IMG/VR virus record: IMGVR_UViG_3300013137_000015
Span: 1-64,000 of that record
Source of the DNA: a virus
Length of the DNA: 64,000 nt
Reading direction: 5' to 3' (one strand)
Within the stretch, counting starts at the first letter, position 1; each line of letters opens with the position of its first letter. Of the stretch, positions 1 through 9,566 are shown in pieces. The notes beneath the pieces were generated by a model. That model worked only from the letters and a program-made list of their open reading frames with translations. It was not told the DNA's origin and searched no databases. The translations under genes and the position numbers were made by a program.

Positions 1-3000
1 AATGCTTTGTTGAGTTCTAATTCCAATTTTTGTTGTAGCAATTGTGATAATTCGCTTTGCAAATCTTGTATAGCAACCTGAGTTAATTTTTTTCTTTCTT
101 CTAATAATTTATTTATTTCGTCATTAGTTTTTTGAATTTCTGAACATTTAGTATTCATCAATTCTGATAAATTGTTTAATTGAATTGCATCAAGATTTGT
201 TATACTTATCTTTTTCAATGCTTCTAATTCAATTATTAAAGCATTAAATTTTAATCTTAATTTCTTTATCTGTATATCAATATCTACAATGGCTTGACCA
301 GTAACAATATTTTGTAAATAATTTATTCTTGGCATTATCTTTGACAATTTTTCAGCCTTATCTTTCAAGTATTGTAATTTTTGTTCAACAATATTTTCTG
401 GTATAGAAACTAATTTTAATTGAACCAAACCTTCCATTTTTTCCATAAAATCTGGTGCATTAAAATTTAAACCTATCTTAGTTAAAACAGCAAGTTTCTT
501 TTTATTCAACACATCCAAGAAATCTATACCCAACTTTTTAAAATTTACAGCCTTATTATATAATTCCAACCAATTATCATCTATGAAATCTATACCCATT
601 GTACTTAAATTGGATAATTGTGCAATCCAATTTTTTACACCATTTGTACCAACAGATGCAAAATTGATTCCCATATCTTTCAATTTTGATAATTTAGTAG
701 TACAATCAATATCATTTAAATTAATACCAAAACCAATTAATTGATTTATAGCATTTTCAAAATCATTATCAGCTATATTTAAACCTATTGACATCAAATC
801 TGTTAGCATAGATTGCCAATTTTCTTTGTTGAAATTGAACCCCATACAGATTAATGTTATCAATTTTTTATCCATATCTACATCATAATTCAAATCATCA
901 TTTTGAGTATTTGTCGGTGGTATCTTAAAACTAAATCCAAATTGAATAAGGTAATCTAATTTTTGTACAGCATTTTTACAGTTGTAATGCCAACCTAATG
1001 CACATAAACTATCAACTATATCAACTGTTTCAAATGCACTTATATTAAATTCTAAACCAGATAGTTTATTTAATAATGTAAAGTAATTAGGATTTTGAAA
1101 ATTAAATCCCATCTTATTAATTGAATCAAATTGAATAATAGTTTTTGTTGGTTGCTTTTGAACATTAGGATCTATTATATTTGTTATTTCTATTCTTGCA
1201 TTATATCTATCATCATCAAAAACTTTTGGATCTGGTTTACTAACAGCTAAATCAATTTGATTTAAAACATCATATGCTCCTGAATCGCCTCTTTCATACC
1301 AAGTTAATGTTACTTTTCTTTTTGTATCAAAAATATTAATTTCATCAACCTTAATTTTTAATATATCTAACATTTGTCTGAATTTGGTATTATAATTTGG
1401 ATCTCTTACATTTAATCCTAATTTATCAAAATTACCGTAAATTCCTGATAATTGGTCATAAGTTATTTGTTGATTGGCAGGCGTAGCACCTGTTACTAAT
1501 TGCAATCCAGAACCAGCAACCATATTCTCATAATCTTGTTGTAATGTTGAAAAATTGTCAGCAACTCGTATTCCATCAATCACCCAACCTTGATTTAAAA
1601 CAAAATCACGCATTAAGTCTAGCATAAAATAAATCTCTTTGGTTCCCTGCATCATGGTCACTCTTTCGACATTTTTATTGATGCCTATAAATTTAGATGC
1701 TCCAACATATGGTAATGTTGGAGAGTTCAAATCCAATTTAATATTATATTTATTCCATTGATTTATTATACTCATTATAGGTGTTGAAGATAAAGGTACA
1801 CAATATAATTTATCACAATATGTTATAGCTGTAAAAATAACAGAATCATATGTACCACCACTACCATCATCATTAATAATATTTGTATATCCTGTAAATA
1901 ATGTTTCCTTATAAACTAAACCATTATCATGTAAAACTCTTATTTGTGAAGAATCTTTTAATGTAATATTTTCATACCATCTTGGATTTGTAGTGTCATA
2001 TTCTTCTCTATATTCGTATAATTGTGGGGAATCATCAATTTTAAAAATGGATGTACCACCATCATTTAAAATATTCATTATACTTACTATACCATTATCA
2101 CGAACACCATCTATACCAAATGTATAAATATATTTTACAAATTCGTCAATGTTTACAGAAGTTTTGTTGAAGTATAAATTTAAAGTATTATTGATTGGAT
2201 TATCAAAATATTGTAATATTCCTTTCATTCTATCAACTTGTTCTACTGTTATGGTTGATAAAATTTCTGCTTCAGTTTCTAAAAAATTACCACCATTCCA
2301 ATTCAAATTTAACCAAGAATATTTTTTCAAAACTTGTTCTATATAAGGATTATTCAAATTGATATTTTTAGATAAAGCATTATCATATCCAGATACAGTT
2401 TTAATATCAACATATTGACCTAAGATTCTTAGTCTTTCGACAGCATATACATTGTTGAAATTAAAACCTATAGAATTCAACCTCTTTAATATATCAATAT
2501 CATTAGGATTTATCCCCAAATCATTGTGTATTGCAATTATTATATCATAAAAATTTGAATTATTAAAATTAAACCCCAACTCCTGTAATATTAATAACAA
2601 ATCTGTATTTCTTATATCAATTCCATGTTGTTGTAGAAAGCCCAACTTTGTCAAATAATCAGGATCATTTAAACTAAACCCAAGTTGATATAACTTAAAT
2701 AATAAAGTAGCATCATTGAAAGTAAATCCATATTTATCCCTTAATTCTCTTATTCTATCAATGTATTTTTCATTTGAAAAATCATATCCTATTTTTTGTA
2801 AAAATTCTGTAACTTGATTATCAAAAACATTAACTCCAATATCCCACAAATTTGATATAGTATCTGTTAAACCATCTTGTGGAACATTAGCATCAAAAGC
2901 AATCAACAATGATCTTTTAGCAAAGTTTTTAAATGAAACATTTGGTTTATTATCATCTACTAAATTTGTCAAATCGCTTTGTAAACCAGACAATTCATTT

Positions 3001-4445
3001 TTCAAATCATCTACATTTAAAGAATCTAATCTAAGTTGTTCATTTAATTTAAATTGAATTGTTTCTTCTAATTGTTTCTTTTTTTCTGTTAATTTTTCAC
3101 AATTTTGTTTTAATTGATTTTCTAAATCAAGCAGATAATCGGCTCCAAGATTTATATTTTGTTCTATTTTGTTTTTTAATTCTTCGCCTTTATTAATTAA
3201 TTGATCAACCGAATTTGATAGTTTTTCTTCTAATGCAACAAACTTATTAACCAAATTAATATCATCTGTCAATTTTTGTATTTTATCTCTTAGATTTGAT
3301 AATTTTTTTAATTTAATATTCTTAAATTTTTCTTCAAATTCCTTTTCTTGTGATTTTACAAAGTTAGTTATTTGAGCCTGCCAATCAGAAGCTACAAGAC
3401 TTGGATCTATATTAATATTAAATGGTGTTAATTTATTAAAATAACCATAAGGGTCAATCTTTGGTATTTTTAATGTAAATGGTAACAATGGTATCATTGA
3501 ACCAATATCTAATTCAAAAGATGGTATAGGTATATTAATATCAAATAAAGGACTTAACATTTTACTATACATCCATTTACTAGCATCTGTAAATAATAAT
3601 TTTAAATCTTTTAATATTTTAGGCAAACCAGGAACCATATTTCCTAACAATTCACCAAGTTCTAAACCAGCAATTAAATCAATGGTATTTTTAAAAAAGA
3701 AAAATTGTTTTGCAAACCCCTGACCAACGGCTTTTAATATTGTTTCTATGAAAGTCTTTAATAATGAAGGCAATCCTGGTGTGTCAAGATTAAATAAATT
3801 ATTCAATCTCTCTGATTTTAAATCAGATGGGAAATCTGATGGTATAGTTTGGAGTCCAGAACTAAAAATACAATTCATAGTCTGTGCTATAACAGCATTC
3901 ATTGGGTAATTTATATAAACGCCTAAATTTTCATCTATCCAAACTTTCTGCGTATCAAATAAATTACCACTATTATTACCAAAGTCTAACCCTTTGAATT
4001 TTATATTTTTTAAATTTTCTAATTCATCTAATCTGAGTTTTTCTCTTATTCCAGAAATTTTTTCATCAATTTCACTAACTTTTCTTAAAAGTTCATCAAT
4101 TTCTAATTGGTATTCGGCTGGTAATTTTGATAGTGCGATTCTATTTTTTAAATTTAATTCAGAATTCAATTCTCTTAATAAATTTTCATTCACTGTTAGT
4201 TTATTACAAAAACTGGTTAATTCATCATACTCTTTCTGTAATTTTTTAGGATCAGTATCATATACAGAAATACTATATTGCTTTTCTTTTAATTGAGATA
4301 TTAGTGTTTCTCTTTCTTTTCTTGCAATATCAATCTTACCAGTAAGAATCCTATCAGGTATACCAGTAAGAATATCTTGTTTTTCTTTTATTTGTTCAAG
4401 TAATTTATTCTTCTTACTTATCTGTGATTGAAGAAGTTCCTCCAT
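1..4445 (-). CDS. Giant virion-type protein with coiled coils and about 20-residue repeats (partial, C-terminus outside window)
   Basis: The minus-strand frame is open from an ATG at 4445 to the left edge, at least 1481 codons. A TAA directly precedes the ATG, so this start is secure. It overlaps the end of the HAD gene by 32 bases. Residues about 1-130 and 350-480 are charged and heptad-like. A hydrophobic Pro/Leu-rich stretch lies near 230-330. Two arrays of a roughly 20-residue repeat, of the type hydrophobic-G-F/I-N-F-N followed by Leu-x-x-Leu, lie near 550-660 and 1010-1330; examples are LGFNFNN and MGINFAS. The end in view is again coiled coil. I do not recognise the family. Size, strand and position next to tail genes suggest a tail or baseplate structural protein; this is inference. 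Confidence 0.8.
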   Translation of the reverse strand, partial: MEELLQSQISKKNKLLEQIKEKQDILTGIPDRILTGKIDIARKERETLISQLKEKQYSISVYDTDPKKLQKEYDELTSFCNKLTVNENLLRELNSELNLKNRIALSKLPAEYQLEIDELLRKVSEIDEKISGIREKLRLDELENLKNIKFKGLDFGNNSGNLFDTQKVWIDENLGVYINYPMNAVIAQTMNCIFSSGLQTIPSDFPSDLKSERLNNLFNLDTPGLPSLLKTFIETILKAVGQGFAKQFFFFKNTIDLIAGLELGELLGNMVPGLPKILKDLKLLFTDASKWMYSKMLSPLFDINIPIPSFELDIGSMIPLLPFTLKIPKIDPYGYFNKLTPFNINIDPSLVASDWQAQITNFVKSQEKEFEEKFKNIKLKKLSNLRDKIQKLTDDINLVNKFVALEEKLSNSVDQLINKGEELKNKIEQNINLGADYLLDLENQLKQNCEKLTEKKKQLEETIQFKLNEQLRLDSLNVDDLKNELSGLQSDLTNLVDDNKPNVSFKNFAKRSLLIAFDANVPQDGLTDTISNLWDIGVNVFDNQVTEFLQKIGYDFSNEKYIDRIRELRDKYGFTFNDATLLFKLYQLGFSLNDPDYLTKLGFLQQHGIDIRNTDLLLILQELGFNFNNSNFYDIIIAIHNDLGINPNDIDILKRLNSIGFNFNNVYAVERLRILGQYVDIKTVSGYDNALSKNINLNNPYIEQVLKKYSWLNLNWNGGNFLETEAEILSTITVEQVDRMKGILQYFDNPINNTLNLYFNKTSVNIDEFVKYIYTFGIDGVRDNGIVSIMNILNDGGTSIFKIDDSPQLYEYREEYDTTNPRWYENITLKDSSQIRVLHDNGLVYKETLFTGYTNIINDDGSGGTYDSVIFTAITYCDKLYCVPLSSTPIMSIINQWNKYNIKLDLNSPTLPYVGASKFIGINKNVERVTMMQGTKEIYFMLDLMRDFVLNQGWVIDGIRVADNFSTLQQDYENMVAGSGLQLVTGATPANQQITYDQLSGIYGNFDKLGLNVRDPNYNTKFRQMLDILKIKVDEINIFDTKRKVTLTWYERGDSGAYDVLNQIDLAVSKPDPKVFDDDRYNARIEITNIIDPNVQKQPTKTIIQFDSINKMGFNFQNPNYFTLLNKLSGLEFNISAFETVDIVDSLCALGWHYNCKNAVQKLDYLIQFGFSFKIPPTNTQNDDLNYDVDMDKKLITLICMGFNFNKENWQSMLTDLMSIGLNIADNDFENAINQLIGFGINLNDIDCTTKLSKLKDMGINFASVGTNGVKNWIAQLSNLSTMGIDFIDDNWLELYNKAVNFKKLGIDFLDVLNKKKLAVLTKIGLNFNAPDFMEKMEGLVQLKLVSIPENIVEQKLQYLKDKAEKLSKIMPRINYLQNIVTGQAIVDIDIQIKKLRLKFNALIIELEALKKISITNLDAIQLNNLSELMNTKCSEIQKTNDEINKLLEERKKLTQVAIQDLQSELSQLLQQKLELELNKA

Positions 4446-5325
4446 TTAAAAATCCATTAAAATTTTTAACTCGTTCAGTGATTTTTATAGGATATTTTTG
4501 AGGTGATTTTAAAGTAACCTTATTAGTTTCAAAAGGATTGATTTCGTTATTTGTTACTAAATTATTAGTTAATGTTATTACATTGTTATTTAATCTATCC
4601 ATTACCAATTTAAATAATTCATCATCAGTATTTTTTAACACCCTATCGAAAATTTTCTGAACATCATTTGCATAATCAATATTCATCTTTTCATCATCGT
4701 AGAAATAAACATTATTAAACCAATCTTGTTTATATGGTTTAAATTCGCCATCTTCGATTTTAAGACCTATTAAGTGTTCAATAAGTACATTTAATTTATT
4801 CAAACTAATATTTTCGTTTTGTTTGTAATAAAACTTATCAGCCACAAAATATATCTTATATATTTCTATACCTATGTCCTGCAGTTTTTTTCTTAATGTG
4901 TTTAAAATATCAGCGTGTCTATCCCTATGAGCCCTACCTGTTAATAGGCAAATATACTCATCTTTATTCCTCAAATGTCTTATATTATTAAATAAAAATG
5001 TCGCTTTTGTATTATTTATATATTTTTCGTCATTAAACTCTATCCAGGATATACCAAATCTTTCAATTGGTATTCTTTTTTTCTTATTTACTTCATTAAA
5101 CAATTCATTAGAAATAAAATACGAATCACCATTATATTCCATTTTCAAATTATCTTTTATATAAACCCCGTTTATAATTTTATTAACTTCAAAACTATCT
5201 AGTCTTATAATAGGTTTATGTGGTTCTTCTTTGTCTATAATCCATACTTTACAATCTATCTTCCAAAGCGTTCCGTCTAAATCGAACATATGAAGTGATT
5301 TGCTATTTGGTTGCATATAAATCAT
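4414..5325 (-). CDS. HAD-superfamily phosphatase-like protein
   Basis: 303 residues. HAD motif I is MFDLDGTLW (Asp15 and Asp17 as nucleophile and acid/base), motif II is LLTGR (Thr129), and a late acidic motif YFYDDE lies at 207-212. The LTGRAHRDR context resembles phage and fungal 'Swiss Army Knife' HAD domains linked to nucleic-acid end repair, but a general phosphatase is equally possible. The C-terminal 80 residues are an unassigned tail. The first ATG overlaps the upstream endonuclease stop by 23 bases; ATGs at 5316 and 5289 are also possible, because motif I begins only at residue 14. The 3' end overlaps the giant protein gene, so the two are probably translated from one late message. 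Confidence 0.75.
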   Translation of the reverse strand: MIYMQPNSKSLHMFDLDGTLWKIDCKVWIIDKEEPHKPIIRLDSFEVNKIINGVYIKDNLKMEYNGDSYFISNELFNEVNKKKRIPIERFGISWIEFNDEKYINNTKATFLFNNIRHLRNKDEYICLLTGRAHRDRHADILNTLRKKLQDIGIEIYKIYFVADKFYYKQNENISLNKLNVLIEHLIGLKIEDGEFKPYKQDWFNNVYFYDDEKMNIDYANDVQKIFDRVLKNTDDELFKLVMDRLNNNVITLTNNLVTNNEINPFETNKVTLKSPQKYPIKITERVKNFNGFLNGGTSSITDK

Positions 5326-6214
5326 ATATATTTTTTAATATATTATCAGAATTTAAATTTCTAGTGTATTTTATTCTTAATAATTTAATATTATTGTTTT
5401 TACAAAAATTATTCTTTATGTTATCATGTTTTTTTATATATTCGTAATAATCTTCTCCGCCCCAATATTCTATGACTTCAAAATGTTGAATACCGTCATA
5501 TTCTATACAGGTATTATAGTCTGGTAAATAAAAATCGAATGGAAGTTTTCTTTTATCAACGCATTTATCAAATATTTTCTGTTTAATAAAATATATATTA
5601 TTATCTATTAATGTCTTTTCTATAATATTTTCACCTATGCTTTTTTTACAATGTGGACAACCTTGTTTTCTATGAATATGACATTTTGGACTTTGTAAAA
5701 ATACACCATGTTCGGGGCATATTATTTTTACTTTGGTGTTATTATTTTTATAACAAACTAATGAATAATTGTATTTTTTATTATGGATATTATTTGACTC
5801 TTCTATAAATTTTTGTATACTTTTTCTATTTTTGCCATTACATTCTGGACAACCCTGACCTAAAAGGTGATTTAATGGGGTTTGTTCAAATATTCCATGA
5901 ATCGGACAGATTATTCTGACTTTTGTATAATTATTTTTATATAAAACATAAGAATAATCATATTTATTATGTTTTTCTTTAAATTTAGAAATAATTTCAT
6001 CAGTGGTATAATTGTAACGATTTGAACATTTTGGACAACCTTGTTTTAAACCTATATGATTATTAGGAGTTTGTAAAAATGATCCGTGAATAGAACATCT
6101 TATTTCTATTTTTTCCATGTAATTAATATAATTAGAAAAAGAATAATCATATTTATTATTATGAATTATACTTGCTTTCTCTATAAAATCTTCTTTTGTT
6201 AATCTTTTACCCAT
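5303..6214 (-). CDS. Homing endonuclease, zinc-repeat plus Vsr-like nuclease domain
   Basis: 303 residues from the ATG at 6214 (start MGKRLTKEDF). The frame is open 40 codons further upstream, but that part is hydrophobic and lies beyond the promoter motif. Three repeats of the form C-x-x-H-G-x-F-x-Q-x-P-x-x-H ... GCP-x-C lie in residues about 25-200 and should bind zinc and DNA. The C-terminus has LPFDFYLPDYNTCIEYDG followed by QHF, a PD-(D/E)XK/Vsr-type catalytic core as in free-standing phage homing nucleases. A TTTAATATATA motif ends 5 bases before the start codon. The gene is wedged between oppositely oriented phage genes, as expected for an intergenic mobile endonuclease. The smaller gene at 15266-15700 is a close relative. 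Confidence 0.8.
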   Translation of the reverse strand: MGKRLTKEDFIEKASIIHNNKYDYSFSNYINYMEKIEIRCSIHGSFLQTPNNHIGLKQGCPKCSNRYNYTTDEIISKFKEKHNKYDYSYVLYKNNYTKVRIICPIHGIFEQTPLNHLLGQGCPECNGKNRKSIQKFIEESNNIHNKKYNYSLVCYKNNNTKVKIICPEHGVFLQSPKCHIHRKQGCPHCKKSIGENIIEKTLIDNNIYFIKQKIFDKCVDKRKLPFDFYLPDYNTCIEYDGIQHFEVIEYWGGEDYYEYIKKHDNIKNNFCKNNNIKLLRIKYTRNLNSDNILKNIYDLYATK

Positions 6215-6219
6215 AACAT

Positions 6220-6230
6220 TATATATTAAA
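6220..6230 (-). promoter_or_regulatory. Putative late promoter TTTAATATATA
   Basis: Exact copy of the shared motif, 5 bases upstream of the endonuclease start at 6214. If it works as a -10 element the message would be nearly leaderless. Confidence 0.5.
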
Positions 6231-6307
6231 TTTTTAAAACAAAACAAAAAATAAATTACGGTTGGATTGACATTCCAAAATATATAATTAAAAAATAACA
6301 AAATTAT

Positions 6308-7255
6308 ATGAGTGAACATGATAAAAAACAACAAGAAGATTATTTATCAAAATTTTTAACAGAACAAAAAGAAGACATTAAGGAAATAAAATCTTCTGTA
6401 AAAACAATAAGTCAAGCTAATAGTAGTTCACTAGAATACCTTAGTGTCGATTTGGACATTTTACCATTAGGTATTTTTTACCAAGAAGGTACAAAAATAA
6501 AAATAAGAGCTGCTAAAGTACATGAAGTACAAGCATATTCTGTTGTTGATGATAAGAACTTCTTAGATGTAACAGAAAAAATGAATCAATTACTATCAAG
6601 TTGCGTTAAGTTTACTTTACCAAATGGTAATGCTGGTTCTTATAAAGATATAAAAGATGGTGACAGATTATTCATTGTTTTTATGATCAGAGAATTAACA
6701 TTTCAAAAAGGAAACTCACTTGCAAAAGAAGTAACTTGTCCTCATTGTAGTTGGGAATTCTCAATACCATTTAGATCAACTGCAAATAATGAATTTCCTA
6801 GGACATTTGAAAAACATGAAATGACAGATTCTATTAAAAAATTCTTTAACAAAGAATTAAAATGTTTTGAATTCAATATTAATGGTGTTGTTTATAAATT
6901 AGGACCTCCTAATATTGGAATTCAAGAAATATTCTATTCTGATATAAAAACAAAGGTACAAGCTCAGAAAAATCCTAATGTATCATTCCTTAAAATTATT
7001 CCTTATATGTTGTGGGATAGAACTACTATCACAGATGACGGAATAAAAGCAAAAGAAGATGAATTTAAGAAAATGGATATGTACTCTTTCCAAGTTATTA
7101 ACCAAGCTGTAGATAAGATGCAATTTGGTCTTAAAGGAATAAAAATGAATTGTCCTGAGTGTCAAGGGGAGGTGCACTCAGATATGACCTTTCCCAACGG
7201 AGCGTCAAGTCTTTTCGTTATTCCAGATTTCTTTGATAACTTTACTAAAGAATAA
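6308..7255 (+). CDS. T4 gp26-like baseplate hub assembly protein
   Basis: 315 residues. The N-terminal 40 residues are charged and helical. The core has two zinc-ribbon-like pairs, CPHC (Cys144, Cys147) and CPEC (Cys282, Cys285), and ends in an aromatic tail (DFFDNF). This layout resembles the T4-type baseplate protein family (T4_baseplate, gp26/gp51) needed to assemble the baseplate hub; the assignment is by recall of the family pattern, not by alignment. It is followed by an overlapping small gene, an arrangement common for tail assembly chaperones. It is the first gene of a short plus-strand block inside otherwise minus-strand tail genes. Confidence 0.6.
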   Translation: MSEHDKKQQEDYLSKFLTEQKEDIKEIKSSVKTISQANSSSLEYLSVDLDILPLGIFYQEGTKIKIRAAKVHEVQAYSVVDDKNFLDVTEKMNQLLSSCVKFTLPNGNAGSYKDIKDGDRLFIVFMIRELTFQKGNSLAKEVTCPHCSWEFSIPFRSTANNEFPRTFEKHEMTDSIKKFFNKELKCFEFNINGVVYKLGPPNIGIQEIFYSDIKTKVQAQKNPNVSFLKIIPYMLWDRTTITDDGIKAKEDEFKKMDMYSFQVINQAVDKMQFGLKGIKMNCPECQGEVHSDMTFPNGASSLFVIPDFFDNFTKE

Positions 7256-7265
7256 ATTTGAATTT

Positions 7266-7487
7266 ATGTGGCAAAAACATATCCAACCTTCTGAAGTTGA
7301 TAGGATGGATTACTGGGAATTTGAAGAATATATTAAATTCATGAACGAAAGAAATAAGGAAGAAAATGAAAAACAGAAGAAACAGCAAGAGGAACAACAA
7401 GAGTATCAAAATAAAATGACTCCTAAAATGCCTAATTTCAACGATTTCAGACCAGGTAACAGTAATTTTAAAATGCCTAAAATGTAA
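7266..7487 (+). CDS. Small charged protein following the gp26-like gene
   Basis: 73 residues from ATG 7266 (MWQKHIQPSEVDRM). The frame is open to 7233, overlapping the preceding gene by 23 bases. A DYWEFEEYI segment is followed by a Lys/Glu/Gln-rich helix and a Pro/Met/Asn-rich tail. Small acidic-aromatic proteins behind a baseplate or tape-measure assembly gene are often tail assembly chaperones, sometimes made by ribosomal frameshifting with the upstream gene; I see no clear slippery heptamer here. Function is unproven. Confidence 0.6.
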   Translation: MWQKHIQPSEVDRMDYWEFEEYIKFMNERNKEENEKQKKQQEEQQEYQNKMTPKMPNFNDFRPGNSNFKMPKM

Positions 7488-7535
7488 AAACTAATTATGA
7501 ATAAATAATTGACAAATTGATGTTTATTTTTAATT

Positions 7536-7886
7536 ATGTCTAAGAATAAATTATTAAATGTAATGTCAGAAAGAGCCTTTGAGTGTTTACAAAGACTTTC
7601 AATAGCAACATATGTTAATATGGTAAAAAATCAACCATATGATTTTGATTCTTATTTTGAATTAACTTATAAAGATAGTCTTCGTTATATTTTAGAATTT
7701 GTAAAATATGATAACATTGACAAATATAAAGATGTATTTTACAAGTATTGTAAAGTAATAAATGATATGAGCGAACAATGTGCCATAAATTATATTCAGT
7801 ATAAAGACACTAATAAAAGATTTATGTTTAACTGGTGGCACTTAAACAAGAAAAATTTCCTTGGAGAAATTATGAAATTAATTTAA
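7536..7886 (+). CDS. Hypothetical protein
   Basis: 116 residues, Tyr- and Lys-rich, with several predicted helices and a C-terminal NWWHLNKKN segment. No domain is recognised. It follows the gp26-like pair 48 bases downstream and ends the plus-strand block. The convergent tagged gene at 8108-8845 lies beyond a bidirectional hairpin. Confidence 0.6.
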   Translation: MSKNKLLNVMSERAFECLQRLSIATYVNMVKNQPYDFDSYFELTYKDSLRYILEFVKYDNIDKYKDVFYKYCKVINDMSEQCAINYIQYKDTNKRFMFNWWHLNKKNFLGEIMKLI

Positions 7887-8082
7887 ACTTTTTATAAAAT
7901 TATATTTATAATAGAAATTATATTTCGAAAGATATGGAGCAAATAAGAAAGATTTTAGGAATATGTTTAACCTTACATAATAACTTTTTTTTAAAAATAA
8001 ACGTATAAATCAATATAACATTAAAAAACAAGATTGATAATTTAAATAATACTAATACTTATACAAGTTATAAGAATTAATA
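7887..8082. other. AT-rich intergenic stretch
   Basis: About 200 bases of very AT-rich sequence with no convincing gene; only a 24-codon ATG frame at about 7934. It ends at the terminator hairpin between convergent genes. Confidence 0.5.
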
Positions 8083-8110
8083 AAATCCACAAGAAATTGT
8101 GGATTTTTTA
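8083..8110. terminator. Bidirectional hairpin terminator
   Basis: A perfect stem AAATCCACAA / TTGTGGATTT with a GAAA loop, A-rich on one side and T-rich on the other, between convergent genes ending at 7886 and 8108. Its core is the exact reverse complement of the hairpin at 8872-8897. Confidence 0.85.
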
Positions 8111-8845
8111 ATTTATAGGATTAAATTCATATTTGTTTTTTATATAATTTTTAAATTTATATAAATTTTCTTTAATCTTTGGAATTAGTTTAACCAATTC
8201 TTCTACTGTTAAATTATTTTCACTTATTTTAAATACTTTACTAAAATAAGCATCTTCTTTATCTGGTTTGCCGTATAAAAGTTTGTCTAACTTTTTTAAA
8301 ACATTATCACATTCTTCATCTGATATTTCTACACTACCATCAAATCTTTTAGTACTTTTTATTCCACCTAAATCTGCCATATTTGCGCTAATTCTCGTTG
8401 TCGTTATAGAAGGACTAAAAAACAATTTAAATTTATCTTTTTCATATTCAAGTATTTCATCATCTAACATATGAACTTTGATCGAAAATTCTATCTTAGT
8501 ACTATAATCATCATCTAAACCAGGAAATACAATAATTTTATTTTTTCTAAAATTTAATACTTCATATTCATATGTGTTATATTCATTTAATACAAAAGTT
8601 TTTACTTCTGGTATTTCTTTTATTAAAATTTTATACAAATATTCTAATATTCCATGTCTATCATATCTATTGTGTTCTATATGATTGATCGCATTATTTA
8701 AATCAAAAGAATTTCCAGCATATAAACCATATTCAAATTTATTTTTATATGGTTCTAATTCAACCATCTTTTTAAAATCTGGTGGCAATCCTTTACCTTT
8801 TAATTCTTCTGTATCAAAATATTCAAATGATTTAATGTATTTCAT
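8108..8845 (-). CDS. Tagged protein of unknown function (capsid-targeting-like N-terminus)
   Basis: 245 residues starting MKYIKSFEYFDTEE, a member of the shared N-terminal tag family. The remainder is a mixed alpha/beta domain with Lys/Asp-rich stretches and no recognised motif. The gene is enclosed by two inverted copies of the same terminator hairpin and sits between the tail tube gene and the plus-strand baseplate block. A TTTAATATATA motif ends 5 bases before the ATG, pointing to late expression. By analogy with T4 internal proteins I infer packaging in the head; the effector activity is unknown. Confidence 0.75.
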   Translation of the reverse strand: MKYIKSFEYFDTEELKGKGLPPDFKKMVELEPYKNKFEYGLYAGNSFDLNNAINHIEHNRYDRHGILEYLYKILIKEIPEVKTFVLNEYNTYEYEVLNFRKNKIIVFPGLDDDYSTKIEFSIKVHMLDDEILEYEKDKFKLFFSPSITTTRISANMADLGGIKSTKRFDGSVEISDEECDNVLKKLDKLLYGKPDKEDAYFSKVFKISENNLTVEELVKLIPKIKENLYKFKNYIKNKYEFNPIN

Positions 8846-8850
8846 ATTAG

Positions 8851-8861
8851 TATATATTAAA
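8851..8861 (-). promoter_or_regulatory. Putative late promoter TTTAATATATA
   Basis: Exact motif copy 5 bases upstream of the tagged gene start at 8845. Confidence 0.5.
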
Positions 8862-8871
8862 TAAAAATAAA

Positions 8872-8897
8872 AAAATCCACAATTTCTTGTGGATTTT
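8872..8897 (-). terminator. Hairpin terminator after the tail tube gene
   Basis: Stem AAAATCCACAA / TTGTGGATTTT with a 4-base loop. Read on the minus strand it ends in a T run just after the tail tube stop at 8918. Confidence 0.8.
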
Positions 8898-8917
8898 ATA
8901 AATTGTTTATTATTTGC

Positions 8918-9475
8918 TTAATAATACATGTCCTCATAGTAATCTGCAACGAATTTAGCAGTTAATGTAGCAATTTCATTTGAAGACCAATCTAAATCTT
9001 CCCAACCACTAAAATTAGTAATCTGAGCGTTATGATAGGTAACTCTTCTTATGATATGACCTTCTTTATCATGAGCGTGTACAATAATATCAGAAATAAT
9101 ATTTTTCTTATAATGTACAGAACCATCTTCATTATTCCATACTAAATCATACCAATCTTTCATCATTCTCCAAGTCATAACTTGATAATTTTCATTAACA
9201 TTCATGTTAAAGTTAATATCAACTGATGTATCAGTTTTATCAGGAAATGTCATGAACAATCTGGTCGAATATTTAAATCTTTGAGATTGTGTAGCAATAT
9301 CAGGATAAGTTGGAAATTTAACAGTCGTTGTATTTTCAAGCAATATGGTTTCATAACCAGGATGAATAGCTTGAATAGCTGGTGGTAATATAATTACTAC
9401 CTCATATAAATTTTTATAAACTGGTTCCCAAATTTTATTGTGAGAACTTATGTTCGTAAAATGTGGTAAAGGCAT
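8918..9475 (-). CDS. Tail tube protein (T4 gp19-like)
   Basis: 185 residues. The sequence has the look of T4-type tube proteins: an N-terminal segment with YEVVIILPP, a central beta-rich region (VKFPTYPD), an MMKDWYDL helix, and a C-terminal pattern ending in a WEDLDWSSNEIATLTAKF strand. Length is close to the usual 160-190 residues. Such subunits stack as hexamers to form the inner DNA conduit. The neighbour in the same direction is the tail sheath, the usual partner, separated here by a homing endonuclease. Two upstream TTTAATATATA motifs (9509 and 9556) suggest late transcription, and a hairpin follows the stop. Confidence 0.8.
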   Translation of the reverse strand: MPLPHFTNISSHNKIWEPVYKNLYEVVIILPPAIQAIHPGYETILLENTTTVKFPTYPDIATQSQRFKYSTRLFMTFPDKTDTSVDINFNMNVNENYQVMTWRMMKDWYDLVWNNEDGSVHYKKNIISDIIVHAHDKEGHIIRRVTYHNAQITNFSGWEDLDWSSNEIATLTAKFVADYYEDMYY

Positions 9476-9508
9476 ATTCTTTCTTAATTATTTTTTGTTT
9501 GTTACTCT

Positions 9509-9519
9509 TATATATTAAA
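9509..9519 (-). promoter_or_regulatory. Putative late promoter TTTAATATATA
   Basis: Exact motif 33 bases upstream of the tail tube start. Confidence 0.6.
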
Positions 9520-9555
9520 TATTTTAATCGAAAAATTACATTTTTTGTTCAATGT

Positions 9556-9566
9556 TATATATTAAA
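9556..9566 (-). promoter_or_regulatory. Second TTTAATATATA copy upstream of the tail tube
   Basis: Exact motif between the endonuclease stop (9575) and the tail tube. Two copies 47 bases apart may reflect the endonuclease insertion. Confidence 0.5.

Noticed and set aside
2149-4296. Plus-strand open frames (for example 2149-2346 and 3994-4296)
   Set aside because: They are shadows of the long minus-strand frame that is open across the whole region and has clear protein repeats.
6215-6334. 40-residue upstream extension of the first endonuclease
   Set aside because: It is hydrophobic, runs through the promoter motif and overlaps the divergent gp26-like start; MGKRLTKEDF matches the start of the sister gene.
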